Assembly: GCF_002811475.1 (NCBI RefSeq)
Contig: NZ_NPDL01000005.1
Coordinates: 238,823-302,822 of the forward strand
Origin: Leptospira hartskeerlii
GTDB taxonomy: Bacteria; Spirochaetota; Leptospiria; Leptospirales; Leptospiraceae
Reading direction: 5' to 3'
Length of the DNA: 64,000 nucleotides
Numbering within the stretch: the first letter of the stretch is position 1; every line of letters begins with the position of its first letter. Positions 56,201 to 63,050 of the stretch are shown piece by piece. Under the pieces are notes generated by a model. It searched no databases, had not been told where the DNA came from, and saw only the letters and a list, made by a program, of their open reading frames with translations. The position numbers and the translations under genes were made by a program.

Positions 56201-56819
56201 GGAAGATCGTTTGGGTAGAGTTGTTTCCGTTAGAGAAGAGATCAAGCAGCTTGATCAAGATAGCCAAGGTCATAAGGAAAATTCATTCAAGTTAGCTCAA
56301 AAGATACGTGAGATGGAAAAAGAGATCTCCGTTATCGAAGCAAGAGAAAGAGAAGTCGCAGAAACTCTTAAGAAAACTGATGATAGACTAGAGACTCTCG
56401 CAGGTAGAAAAGAAGAAATACTTTCTGTAGAAGCTAAGTTCGATAAGATAGAAGACCTGATGTCTGAATTAGGAGAGCGTCATAAACAGATCAGTACTCT
56501 CCAACAGAGATTAGATGACATGAAAGAAGGTGCTCTATCGGTTAAGGATGATCTAGAAGGTCTACTTTCTGAAGCAGAAGATACTTTCGAAAAACTTTCT
56601 ACATTCATGGATGTGGTCCAAACCAATATGTCTAAGACCGGAGGGGGAAAATCCGGTAAGACTCAAGGCCAAGATCCCCTAGTAGCTAGAAAGAAAGCAA
56701 CAGTGTTGAATTTATTTCATAATTTCCATTGGCAACCAGAGACGATCGCCGAAAAATTAGGGCTCGAAACTTCTTTGGTCCAAACCATCATTCAAAACGA
56801 GACGGTGAAAAAGGGATGA
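53238..56819 (+). CDS. Giant membrane-anchored coiled-coil protein with HTH tail (SpiroCoCo-like)
   Basis: This encodes 1193 residues. A short hydrophobic N-terminus (MGLELLLPFLASVGITILLRR, split: helix about 2-19) probably anchors it. From about 30 to 1130 it is almost continuous heptad-type, Glu/Lys/Arg/Leu-rich coiled coil. Two segments repeat strongly (SSQISTRMKEIEASVKDLKG and VQVSTRMKEMDSYVKDIRE). The final about 45 residues change character: ATVLNLFHNFHWQPETIAEK-LGLETSLVQTIIQNE reads as a helix-turn-helix. The layout fits the coiled-coil family often called SpiroCoCo in spirochaetes, a name I give from memory. Cytoplasmic filament or scaffold function is likely; the HTH suggests DNA contact. 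A bacterial histone gene follows. Confidence 0.85.
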   Translation: MGLELLLPFLASVGITILLRRMDKSNYKLSQIKRYTGKLQEELQEIALEKIQSVKDSGIELEISLKQTRKLSEEVKGLNEESRQLLETIRSNRDFLNAVTLDLKEVVHLSSDIRQESQSIQDGLQRLELGKKEVHGIGNRIQELRSEAEVLLEAFQEKLNFRSDDILQSLASKIVELEGLLEVKADRIESGLEELGEAFRQRLEAQTKSLYHETVGKVDNAREEVQSLLESVKVKEEDIDARTDRMQTAFLSVSEKIDRLETRVDEKAELADRKLEETFSHNESVIRQKYDQVLEQVVHSKEAFLNGVRIEIEAIRKEIEGMSLETLTRRDEILNETRRQAEGINDSINIFQEKYLEAENKLLKQADSRKADLMRQIDSFEDEFNRISSSLRIEAEDLRKEILSGLKEFHSALESSRSEEERKSKLRLDQVRESLEEELRVLQTSQAEKFRADWETIKENVKEYSSQISTRMKEIEASVKDLKGSLEEEVGALHASHSDRFRSEWDSIRENVKIFDVQVSTRMKEMDSYVKDIREALEGTAGDILAEAESKVSEIGLSIEDEFRKMDRRFEHFSRSWEEDVQSQKNHTMDAIRGLEERLGQIHFKGAEYLEEFSKSYAEQKDKIEEFVSKYKANFHKEGEEVRGELVSRFKDLKAEAITSVENVKVEYSAAGERFENLLRKNEKLLEMQAEKIRTSTESQLEKAGEQARVVLDKLKESGQDFFERQEEKIDRLNDTIDSKINRQLSALLDKGQIQLSQLEERIAKHLADVKLHLEEALDSGIKESEGQMKEFQNQVKYLLKETEESSEEFLKTGREEFQKAQKEYRVLQIDLRKDLEEIQDAKRSLFSELEEEAEKLRSSVDEISERILDAEKRSALFLDVKEIIERSEEFVSEMKEALEDANHTEKTYEDLDQNLVRIKKVQEDLETRISQAEERSSEILSIEEKAEVLKEEFERIMEESSQWNDTHRKLVEAGERAFEMESRFLDLEDRLGRVVSVREEIKQLDQDSQGHKENSFKLAQKIREMEKEISVIEAREREVAETLKKTDDRLETLAGRKEEILSVEAKFDKIEDLMSELGERHKQISTLQQRLDDMKEGALSVKDDLEGLLSEAEDTFEKLSTFMDVVQTNMSKTGGGKSGKTQGQDPLVARKKATVLNLFHNFHWQPETIAEKLGLETSLVQTIIQNETVKKG

Positions 56820-56827
56820 TTTTTTTC

Positions 56828-56856
56828 TTGACCCCAATCTTTTCACCCAATATGTC
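56828..56856 (+). promoter_or_regulatory. Possible promoter before the histone gene
   Basis: TTGACC (56828-56833), 17 bases, then TATGTC (56851-56856) is a reasonable -35/-10 pair in the 280-bp gap between the coiled-coil gene and the histone gene. The -10 match is imperfect. It would leave a long leader of about 200 bases. Another TTGACA at 56997-57002 lacks a -10 at correct spacing. Low confidence. Confidence 0.3.
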
Positions 56857-57099
56857 TCGTTCCCACTTGTATTATACGACATGCAAAAAATTTCATGGGG
56901 GAAACCTTTCGTTTTTAATAAAAAACTGAAATTGTATGGAAGCAATCCGAAAATGATTCCTTTTTTCGAGGCGTCTGGAAACGTATCACAGTATATTTGA
57001 CACGTTCCGGAAAAGTCTCGGGATGGAATAAGGAGATGCTCCCAAAAGCTCGTTCGTATGGTACAAAAAAAGAAAACTACTGTTAAGAGGAAGAATTCC

Positions 57100-57291
57100 A
57101 TGGCTCAAAGCGCTGAAAAGGATACCCTCATCGTCGCAAGCAAGGTAAAAGCTTATATCAAATCTAAAGGCTTTATGACTTCCGGAGACGCGGTCGATGG
57201 CTTGAATGAAAAGTTATACGGACTGATCGACGATGCTTTAAAACGTACCGAGGCGAACAAACGCACTACGGTTAGACCAACCGACTTCTAA
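57100..57291 (+). CDS. Bacterial histone-fold protein
   Basis: This encodes 63 residues with the single histone-fold pattern: VASKVKAYIKSKGFM (helix 1), TSGDAVDGLNEKLYGLIDDALKRTEAN (long helix 2) and the hallmark loop/strand KRTTVRPTDF (compare R-K-T-V-x-x-x-D in archaeal histones). Similar one-domain bacterial histones are known from Bdellovibrio and Leptospira and act as DNA-binding nucleoid proteins. GAGG nine bases upstream favours the ATG at 57100. The frame is open upstream to an ATG at 57058, which would add a very basic 14-residue tail (MVQKKKTTVKRKNS). It is followed within 7 bp by map. Confidence 0.85.
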   Translation: MAQSAEKDTLIVASKVKAYIKSKGFMTSGDAVDGLNEKLYGLIDDALKRTEANKRTTVRPTDF

Positions 57292-57298
57292 TCCATTC

Positions 57299-58054
57299 TT
57301 GATCTACATCAAGAACAAGACTGAAATCGAGAAAATGAGGGCGGCGGGCAAACTAGCCGCCGCGCTTCTGGACTATATATCCGGGTTCATTCAACCCGGT
57401 ATAAGTACCCTTGCGATCAATGATCTCTGTGAAGAGTTCACTAAGAAGAATGGAGGCAAGTCGGCGCCTCTAGGTTACAAGGGTTTTCCGAAATCAGTTT
57501 GTACTTCTATCAATGAAGTCGTTTGTCATGGGATCCCTAAGGCGATCGACGTTTTGAAAGAAGGGGATATCGTCAACGTAGATGTGACTCCTATCGTGGA
57601 CGGATATCATGGTGATAGTTCCCGTACTTTTATCGTAGGTGGTAAGACTTCTCCCGAAGTGGAACGCTTAGTAAAAGATGCAGAACGTGCCATGTGGATC
57701 GGGATAGAGCAAGTCAAACCTGGAAATCGTGTTAGCGATATAGCAAATGCGATCGATGACTATTTAACTCCTAAAGGATATGGGATCGTTAGAGATCTAA
57801 TGGGTCACGGAATAGGAAGAGGTTTTCACGAAGAGCCTCAAATTCCTCATTACCGCTCCGGCCGTAAACTAGCCAAATTAGAACCTGGAATGACCTTCAC
57901 TATAGAACCGATGGTGAATTTAGGGACCTGGGAAGTGATCTTTTCTAAAAAGGATGGATGGACTGTTACTACAAAGGACGGAAAATGGTCCGCCCAGTTC
58001 GAACATACCATTCTTGTCACTGAAAAAGGCTATGAAATTTTAACCCAAGCATAG
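57299..58054 (+). CDS. map: Methionine aminopeptidase
   Basis: This encodes 251 residues of type I methionine aminopeptidase, which removes the initiator Met. Metal ligands are visible: Asp in VNVDVTPIVDGYHGDSSR (two Asp), His in LMGHGIGRGFHEEPQIPH, Glu in FTIEPMVNLG and Glu in AQFEHTILVT. The start is a TTG seven bases after the histone stop, without a clear Shine-Dalgarno sequence; translational coupling is likely. Length normal. It is followed 13 bp later by a membrane protein gene on the same strand. Confidence 0.95.
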   Translation: MIYIKNKTEIEKMRAAGKLAAALLDYISGFIQPGISTLAINDLCEEFTKKNGGKSAPLGYKGFPKSVCTSINEVVCHGIPKAIDVLKEGDIVNVDVTPIVDGYHGDSSRTFIVGGKTSPEVERLVKDAERAMWIGIEQVKPGNRVSDIANAIDDYLTPKGYGIVRDLMGHGIGRGFHEEPQIPHYRSGRKLAKLEPGMTFTIEPMVNLGTWEVIFSKKDGWTVTTKDGKWSAQFEHTILVTEKGYEILTQA

Positions 58055-58067
58055 TAATCTGTCGTGC

Positions 58068-58991
58068 ATGGATTTCGTTTGGAAATATATTTCTTTACTA
58101 GGTAGGGATCTCGCCTTTTTCGTTTTAGGATTTTTAGTTTTTTACATCGGTAAAAAATTGAAAGACTGGACGGAGCCTCGCAAGTTAGACGAGGAATTAG
58201 TAAAATCCGATAACAGCGCCTTAGCACTGAGTCTATCCGGTTATTATATCGGGGTCATTATATTATTTATCACTATAGTTTCTCATCCTGGGGAAAAAGG
58301 AGATCTGCTCGGAGATCTTTTCCAAGTGTCTTCCTTTTCTATCTTAGGAGTTCTTCTTCTTCTTCTCTCCCAAAAGATCAACGATGGTTTGATCTTAGGC
58401 GGGATAGACGCAATCGAAGAAATTTATGAAAAAAGAAACCTAGCAGTAGCCTCCGTTCTATTCGGAGGGACCATCGCGAGCTCCTTTTTTATCGCGGCTG
58501 CATTGAATGGAGATATAGGAGAGAAAGTATTTCCGCAAGGTTTGGGAATTGCAGTTTCTCCGCTTGTGGAAAAGACCATCGTCGGAGCCATTATCTCCGT
58601 GATATTCTTCTCCGTGGGACAGATCGGGATGATCTTATTCTCAGTATATTATAAACTTTGGATCCCTTACAAACTCAGATTAGAGTTGGAAGAAAAACAG
58701 AATTTGGCGGCAGGAACTGCATTTGCAGGAGCTTTACTTGCTATAGGGATTTTACTCACCAGAGCATTGTTTAGAGAATTTGAATCCTTATACCAAACAG
58801 GGATCTTATTATTGTTAGATCTGGGTCTTGCATTCATTATCATTCCTATTTTACATTTTTTTGCAGACTGGGTTGTGTTGCCTGGTTCCACATTAAAGGA
58901 AGAAATTGAAAGGGACCAAAATTTCGGAGCAGGGCTTTTGGAAGCGGTGGTGCTTGTATCCTTCTCCGCTATCATATTTTTCGCGGTTTGA
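58068..58991 (+). CDS. DUF350-domain membrane protein
   Basis: This encodes 307 residues with about eight membrane helices arranged as two similar halves, as in DUF350 proteins. The repeated pattern is NSALALSLSGYYIGVIILF and later KRNLAVASVLFGGTIASSFF, and in the second half QNLAAGTAFAGALLAIGILL and QNFGAGLLEAVVLVSFSAIIF. The conserved (N)xAxAxxxxGxxxG element recurs at each half. Biochemical function is unknown. It follows map by 13 bp and ends two bases before a convergent small gene. Confidence 0.85.
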   Translation: MDFVWKYISLLGRDLAFFVLGFLVFYIGKKLKDWTEPRKLDEELVKSDNSALALSLSGYYIGVIILFITIVSHPGEKGDLLGDLFQVSSFSILGVLLLLLSQKINDGLILGGIDAIEEIYEKRNLAVASVLFGGTIASSFFIAAALNGDIGEKVFPQGLGIAVSPLVEKTIVGAIISVIFFSVGQIGMILFSVYYKLWIPYKLRLELEEKQNLAAGTAFAGALLAIGILLTRALFREFESLYQTGILLLLDLGLAFIIIPILHFFADWVVLPGSTLKEEIERDQNFGAGLLEAVVLVSFSAIIFFAV

Positions 58992-58992
58992 A

Positions 58993-59355
58993 TTAGAATA
59001 AGTCACGGGAAGAGTATAATTTCCATTCTAAGTGATATACTTTTTTGATCCCGAAGTCGCAAGCTGCTTGTAAAATCATTTTTTCATCCGATTCTTGGGA
59101 TAGGATAGAATAAGCATCGGTTAGATCTGAAACGATCTCGGCAAAGATATATTTATGAGTAGGTAAGAAGGGAGAAAGTCCTCTCTCTTCAAATCCACGC
59201 AGCGCTCCTAAAAGTCCTGCGAGTAAAATCCTGCCCAAGGGTCTTGTTCTTTCTTTAGGAAGATCCAAGCCGGCTTCTTTTGCCGCGATTAAAAGTTCCT
59301 GGAGAGGAATTCCTCCTGATATAGAATATAAGGATGTTTCTTCTCCTTCCTGCAT
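58993..59355 (-). CDS. Small soluble protein, unknown
   Basis: About 120 residues from the ATG at 59355; the frame runs further upstream, but the extension would lie over the start of the divergent queG gene. The product is a mostly helical cytoplasmic protein (IPLQELLIAAKEAGLDLPKE, LGRILLAGLLGALRGFEERGL, MILQAACDFGIKKVYHLEW). No motif recognised and no good ribosome binding site. It is convergent with the DUF350 gene and divergent from queG with about 16 bp between. Confidence 0.6.
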   Translation of the reverse strand: MQEGEETSLYSISGGIPLQELLIAAKEAGLDLPKERTRPLGRILLAGLLGALRGFEERGLSPFLPTHKYIFAEIVSDLTDAYSILSQESDEKMILQAACDFGIKKVYHLEWKLYSSRDLF

Positions 59356-59371
59356 AAAGAAAGAATAAGAT

Positions 59372-60310
59372 ATGCTTCTCGAAAGTAAAGAACTTCTGGA
59401 TAGGCTGAAAAATATCGCAGAGACAAACGGATTCCAGTTATTCGGAGTGGGGCCTGCTTCTGTTCCGCCCGAGGACAAGGAGAATATTCTTCACTGGGTA
59501 GAAGAAGGTCGTCATGGAAATATGGATTGGTATCCGAAAAACATGAACCTCCGATTAGAACTGGAAGGGCTCGGATTCAAACCTGAATCAGTGATCGCGT
59601 TAGGCGCATTATATAATGATCCTGAATATGAAAACTTAGATCTGCCTTATCGTTTTTCCAGATACGCGATGGGAGAAGATTATCATTCCGTTCTTCGTAA
59701 AAAAGCTTCCGATTTGTTGGAGTTTTTAAGAAAGAAGTTTCCGAACCAAAAATTTAGACAGGGAGTAGATTCTCTTCCTGTTCCTGAAAAAATTTTAGCA
59801 AGAGAAGCAGGTCTTGGTTGGATCGCGAAAAATACGAATCTCATTCATGAAGAATATGGGTCCTTCTTCTTTATCAGTTTAATATTTACTGATCTTCCCT
59901 TGAGTTTTGTTTCCGTAAAAGCAAAGGATAGATGTGGGACATGTAGAGCCTGTCTAGATTCTTGTCCAACAGGCGCATTGGAGCCTTACAAAATTGATGC
60001 TCGAAAATGTATCTCTTATAAAACGATAGAAGATAGATCCGAAAATGTAGATTTTCTATATGGTTGGGTATATGGATGCGATATTTGCCAAGAGATCTGT
60101 CCTTGGAATCAGGTTAAAGCCCGTAAGAAAGGTTGGAAAACGGAAATAGGTGAATTTAAGATCCGAGATCTATTTAAAAAAGAAAATCTCTCGGATCTGG
60201 ATGAGAAAGAATTCAAAACTTATTTTCAGGATTCCGCAGTCAGTAGGATCTCCTACAAGCAGATGAAAAGAAATTTAACTGCTTGGGAAAGAGATTCTAC
60301 CAAATTTTGA
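59372..60310 (+). CDS. queG: Epoxyqueuosine reductase QueG
   Basis: This encodes 312 residues. QueG is the cobalamin-dependent iron-sulfur enzyme that makes queuosine in tRNA from epoxyqueuosine. Evidence: the N-terminal corrinoid region including GRHGNMDWYPKNMNLRLE (split) and DSLPVPEKILAREAGLGWIA-KNTNLI, then two [4Fe-4S] motifs, CGTCRACLDSCPTGAL and CDICQEICPWNQ, plus ARKCISY. Length is somewhat shorter than forms with HEAT-like extensions, but the core is complete. Its 3' end overlaps the convergent Pr6Pr gene by 36 bp. Confidence 0.95.
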   Translation: MLLESKELLDRLKNIAETNGFQLFGVGPASVPPEDKENILHWVEEGRHGNMDWYPKNMNLRLELEGLGFKPESVIALGALYNDPEYENLDLPYRFSRYAMGEDYHSVLRKKASDLLEFLRKKFPNQKFRQGVDSLPVPEKILAREAGLGWIAKNTNLIHEEYGSFFFISLIFTDLPLSFVSVKAKDRCGTCRACLDSCPTGALEPYKIDARKCISYKTIEDRSENVDFLYGWVYGCDICQEICPWNQVKARKKGWKTEIGEFKIRDLFKKENLSDLDEKEFKTYFQDSAVSRISYKQMKRNLTAWERDSTKF

Positions 60311-60970
60311 AGATAGAAATTTATCTATTAACGCCAAAAATCCTGCGATCAACAAAAATAGGACAAAGATCCCTACAATGTTTATCGAAACTCCTGAATA
60401 ACCTAGGCGCGGAACATCCATAATATTATAGGGATACCATTCCATAATCGCGCCTCTAATTAGAGTGAATATAGCATATGCTATCGGAAGAATGGCGGCT
60501 AAAAGAATTCTGCGAAGAGTTACTTTATTTGCCGGCCCGAAGATGATCCAACCGATCACTGCAATTATGGGAGCGATATCATGTTCTAATCTGCTCGCAG
60601 TATCTGCGATGATATCATTTTTAGGTACAGTCTGCAGAACGAAATTAAAAACAATCCCGGTGATTGTAATATTTATTATCCCGATCAACCTCCATATATG
60701 AAAAGCGGAAGAAGTCCGATGCAAATTTAATGCAAGGAGTAAAGTAGTAATCCCTAAAATTAAATTGGACTGAGTCGTAAAAAAAGAAAATTGATTGAGT
60801 AGGCTGTCTATTCCAGGACCGAATGTTCGAGTAAAACCTGCGTTTGGCGGAAGAGATGATTTGTGATAGTAGGCATACCAAAGTTCTAATAGTACACCTA
60901 TAAAGCAAACCAGAGCGGTAGAAGCGAATACTAACCGAGCCAGAGTAAGATTCAGTTTAGAAGTTTGCAT
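60275..60970 (-). CDS. Pr6Pr-family membrane protein
   Basis: This encodes 231 residues with six membrane helices. The family blocks are LLNQFSFFTTQSNLILGI, NFVLQTVPKNDIIADTASRLEHDIAPIIAVIGWIIF (split) and FTLIRGAIMEWYPYNIMDVPRLGY. The conserved FFTxQSN and LxHDIxPxxxxxxW patterns are typical of Pr6Pr proteins, whose function is unknown. It overlaps the 3' end of queG by 36 bp on the opposite strand. The AraC regulator gene lies 49 bp upstream in the same direction. Confidence 0.85.
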   Translation of the reverse strand: MQTSKLNLTLARLVFASTALVCFIGVLLELWYAYYHKSSLPPNAGFTRTFGPGIDSLLNQFSFFTTQSNLILGITTLLLALNLHRTSSAFHIWRLIGIINITITGIVFNFVLQTVPKNDIIADTASRLEHDIAPIIAVIGWIIFGPANKVTLRRILLAAILPIAYAIFTLIRGAIMEWYPYNIMDVPRLGYSGVSINIVGIFVLFLLIAGFLALIDKFLSSKFGRISFPSS

Positions 60971-61019
60971 ATGATTACTTCTCCGTTTAGAAAAATCGAT
61001 CGCTGGATTCTTATTAGTT

Positions 61020-61910
61020 TCAGAAGTTCGTCAATGCTATTTTTTCTCTTACATTAGAAGCATCTCTCACTGGAGAGTCTCCGAAAAATCTGGAATATTC
61101 TCGATTGAATTGAGTTACACTTTCATATCCCACTTCATAGGCTGCACGTGATGCAGAGTAAGCGCTATGAACTAAAAGTTTTCTTGCTTCTAGTAGTCTA
61201 AGTTGTTTTTGGAATTGGACAGGACTTAGGCCGGTGATCCGCTTAAATTGTCTGTGAAATGTAGTAACTCCTAATCTGGATTTTGCTGCCAGTCGTTTGA
61301 TTTCCATAGATGCAGTGTAATTTTCCCGGATCCAGCGAATTGCTGGGTATATGCTTGGTCCTTTACCTTGCGCTTCGCAGAATTTTCTTAAACGCCATCC
61401 TTGCGGGCCAAGAAGAACTCTATATAATATTTCTCTTTCATAGATAGGTGCAAGTGCAGGTATATGTTCCGGGGTTTTTAGAAGACGGAGCATTCTGACC
61501 CAGGCTTCCAAAAATTCAGTCGAAGCTTCACACGCCATGAATTCATCATTTGAATGTGCTTCCGAAGGATCTTTGGGCAGGTCATTTAATAAATCTAGAA
61601 TGGAATCTTGGTCTAATTCAAGACCCAAGGATATATATGGTCCAGTCTTGCCTTGTTGCACTTTTCCTGTGGCCGGGATATCTGCGGAAATTACAAAGTA
61701 AGACGGTGCTTTTAATTGGATAGTCTGTTCTCCGATGGAGATAGTCTTACCTCCTTGAACAACTAATCCGATCATAGGCTCATAGATCGCCGCAAGTTGA
61801 TGTTCGGATACTTCTCCCTTTATAAGTAATACTTTCGGAAGCTCCGTCTTTGTCGGCTGAGTGGTTGCTCGGATCGTTAGTTCGGCAATCTCTTTTAGGA
61901 TTTCCTTCAT
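61020..61910 (-). CDS. AraC-family transcriptional regulator
   Basis: This encodes 296 residues. The N-terminal cupin-like domain (about 20-170, with YEPMIGLVVQGGKTISIGEQT and LKAPSYFVISADIPATGKV) matches the AraC-type regulator N-terminus found in aldehyde/alcohol-responsive members. The C-terminal double helix-turn-helix is clear: SMEIKRLAAKSRLGVTTFHR and SASRAAYEVGYESVTQFNRE, with YSRFFGDSPV. It is divergent from an SDR gene, the usual arrangement for such regulators, and probably controls it. Confidence 0.92.
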   Translation of the reverse strand: MKEILKEIAELTIRATTQPTKTELPKVLLIKGEVSEHQLAAIYEPMIGLVVQGGKTISIGEQTIQLKAPSYFVISADIPATGKVQQGKTGPYISLGLELDQDSILDLLNDLPKDPSEAHSNDEFMACEASTEFLEAWVRMLRLLKTPEHIPALAPIYEREILYRVLLGPQGWRLRKFCEAQGKGPSIYPAIRWIRENYTASMEIKRLAAKSRLGVTTFHRQFKRITGLSPVQFQKQLRLLEARKLLVHSAYSASRAAYEVGYESVTQFNREYSRFFGDSPVRDASNVREKIALTNF

Positions 61911-62000
61911 TCTGTAATAGAAAAATAAGAACCGTATTTTCTAAAGCGAAATCCGAAGGATATTTTAATTTAATAATGGTGAGGTAGTATTAGGCAATCA

Positions 62001-62016
62001 ATCGGTATGATCCGAT
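62001..62016. promoter_or_regulatory. Palindromic operator candidate in the AraC/SDR gap
   Basis: ATCGG-TATGAT-CCGAT is an inverted repeat with a 6-base spacer, directly upstream of the -35 element of the SDR promoter. Its position fits an activator site for the divergent AraC-family regulator, although AraC sites are more often direct repeats. Confidence 0.45.
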
Positions 62017-62017
62017 C

Positions 62018-62045
62018 TTTACGATATCTAAAAATCCTTTATGAT
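62018..62045 (+). promoter_or_regulatory. Sigma-70-type promoter for the SDR gene
   Basis: TTTACG (62018-62023), 16 bases, TATGAT (62040-62045). The start codon of the SDR gene lies 21 bases after the -10, leaving a short leader that includes GGAG. Good match for a housekeeping promoter. Confidence 0.55.
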
Positions 62046-62065
62046 CTAACGTATTGGAGAACTTT

Positions 62066-62818
62066 ATGAAAGTAGCAATTGTAACAGGAGCAAGCAACGG
62101 GATCGGAAAAAATACAGCGATCGAATTAGGGAAACGTGGGATCGGTGTGATCCTTACTTATCATTCTGATAAGAAAGGTGCAGAAGATGTAGTGAAAGAA
62201 GTAGAGAAGAATGGATCCAAAGCGGTTTGTCTGAAGTTGGATTTAAGCCAAAAGTCTTCTTTCGAAAATTTTACAGAGCTTGTAAAAAAGAACCTAGAAG
62301 AGATTTGGAAAAGAAGAACTTTTGATTACTTAGTGAACAACGGAGGTATAGGGGGAGGAATGCCTTTTACGGAGATCACGGAAGAATATTTCGATCAGAT
62401 ACTGAACACAAATTTTAAAGGGCCGTTCTTCATAACACAACAACTTGTTAAATTAATAGAAGACAATGGTAGAATTGTAAATACATCCAGTTCTTCCAGC
62501 CACGGATCTTTTGTAGGATATTCTGCTTATGGAGCTTCTAAAGCAGCTTTGACTTCTTGGACAAAATATCTGGCAAAAGAACTTTCTCCCAGAATGATCA
62601 GAGTGAATGCAGTTTCTCCAGGTCCAACGCATACGAACCTTGGGGGTGGCGCATTCGATAAATATCCTGAATATATCCAACCATTAGCGGATCAGACAGC
62701 TCTGGGAAGGATTGGAAGTCCGGACGATATTGCAAAGGTGATCGTAAATTTGTTATCGGATGAATTCTCTTGGGTAACTGCACAAGACTTAGAGGTTTCC
62801 GGAGGGTTTTTGTTATAG
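62066..62818 (+). CDS. SDR-family oxidoreductase
   Basis: This encodes 250 residues. The NAD(P) motif is VTGASNGIGKNTAIELG; NNGGIGGG replaces the usual NNAG motif; the catalytic Ser is in VNTSSSSSHGS and the Tyr/Lys in YSAYGASKAALTSWT. The late PGPTHTNLGGGAF and GRIGSPDDIAKVIVNLLSD motifs are classical. Substrate unknown. GGAG seven bases upstream supports the ATG at 62066. It is divergent from the AraC-family gene, suggesting control by it. Confidence 0.92.
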   Translation: MKVAIVTGASNGIGKNTAIELGKRGIGVILTYHSDKKGAEDVVKEVEKNGSKAVCLKLDLSQKSSFENFTELVKKNLEEIWKRRTFDYLVNNGGIGGGMPFTEITEEYFDQILNTNFKGPFFITQQLVKLIEDNGRIVNTSSSSSHGSFVGYSAYGASKAALTSWTKYLAKELSPRMIRVNAVSPGPTHTNLGGGAFDKYPEYIQPLADQTALGRIGSPDDIAKVIVNLLSDEFSWVTAQDLEVSGGFLL

Positions 62819-62844
62819 GTGAGGGAACTTAATCTGGAAGCGCT

Positions 62845-62860
62845 TGTAGGAGGTCCTACA
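62845..62860. repeat. TGTAGGAGGTCCTACA palindrome
   Basis: A near-perfect 16-bp palindrome 27 bp after the SDR stop, belonging to the same family of T-G-T-x-G-G-A...C-C-x-A-C-A elements as those at 16291 and 62977. It could terminate the SDR transcript. Confidence 0.5.
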
Positions 62861-62936
62861 GGATTTTGGGTTGGGAATGTGCTTGCTAGTTTGAGATTTC
62901 TGTGATATGGCAGTGGGTTTGGTACCACCGCCCAGC

Positions 62937-62959
62937 CCCCGCCCAGAGTAAGGGCGGGG
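62937..62959. repeat. GC-rich hairpin in the SDR-mutY gap
   Basis: CCCCGCCC (62937-62944) and GGGCGGGG (62952-62959) pair perfectly around AGAGTAA. This GC tract stands out in an AT-rich genome and sits between two GGAATTCC-type palindromes. It lacks a T run. The surrounding gap of about 230 bp contains no gene I accept. Confidence 0.55.
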
Positions 62960-62976
62960 AGACCCTTCCCTGAATT

Positions 62977-62994
62977 TTGTAGGAATTCCAACAA
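62977..62994. repeat. TTGTAGGAATTCCAACAA palindrome
   Basis: An 18-bp near-palindrome 57 bp before mutY, another member of the GGAATTCC-centred family. Its position upstream of a start codon shows these elements are not confined to gene ends. Confidence 0.5.
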
Positions 62995-63050
62995 ATCCAC
63001 TTCGAAAACTCCTTTTCTCCCTGGAGTAAAAGACTTGGATAGTCAGATAC

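Noticed and set aside
56997..57002. TTGACA as the -35 of the histone promoter
   Set aside because: No -10-like hexamer at 16-18 bases downstream.
59356..59478. Upstream extension of the small minus-strand gene at 58993
   Set aside because: It would run antisense through the start and first 36 codons of queG.
62692..63000. Minus-strand frame of 102 codons opposite the SDR gene end and the GC-rich hairpin
   Set aside because: It overlaps the well-supported SDR gene and runs through palindromic repeats; composition follows the repeats rather than a protein.
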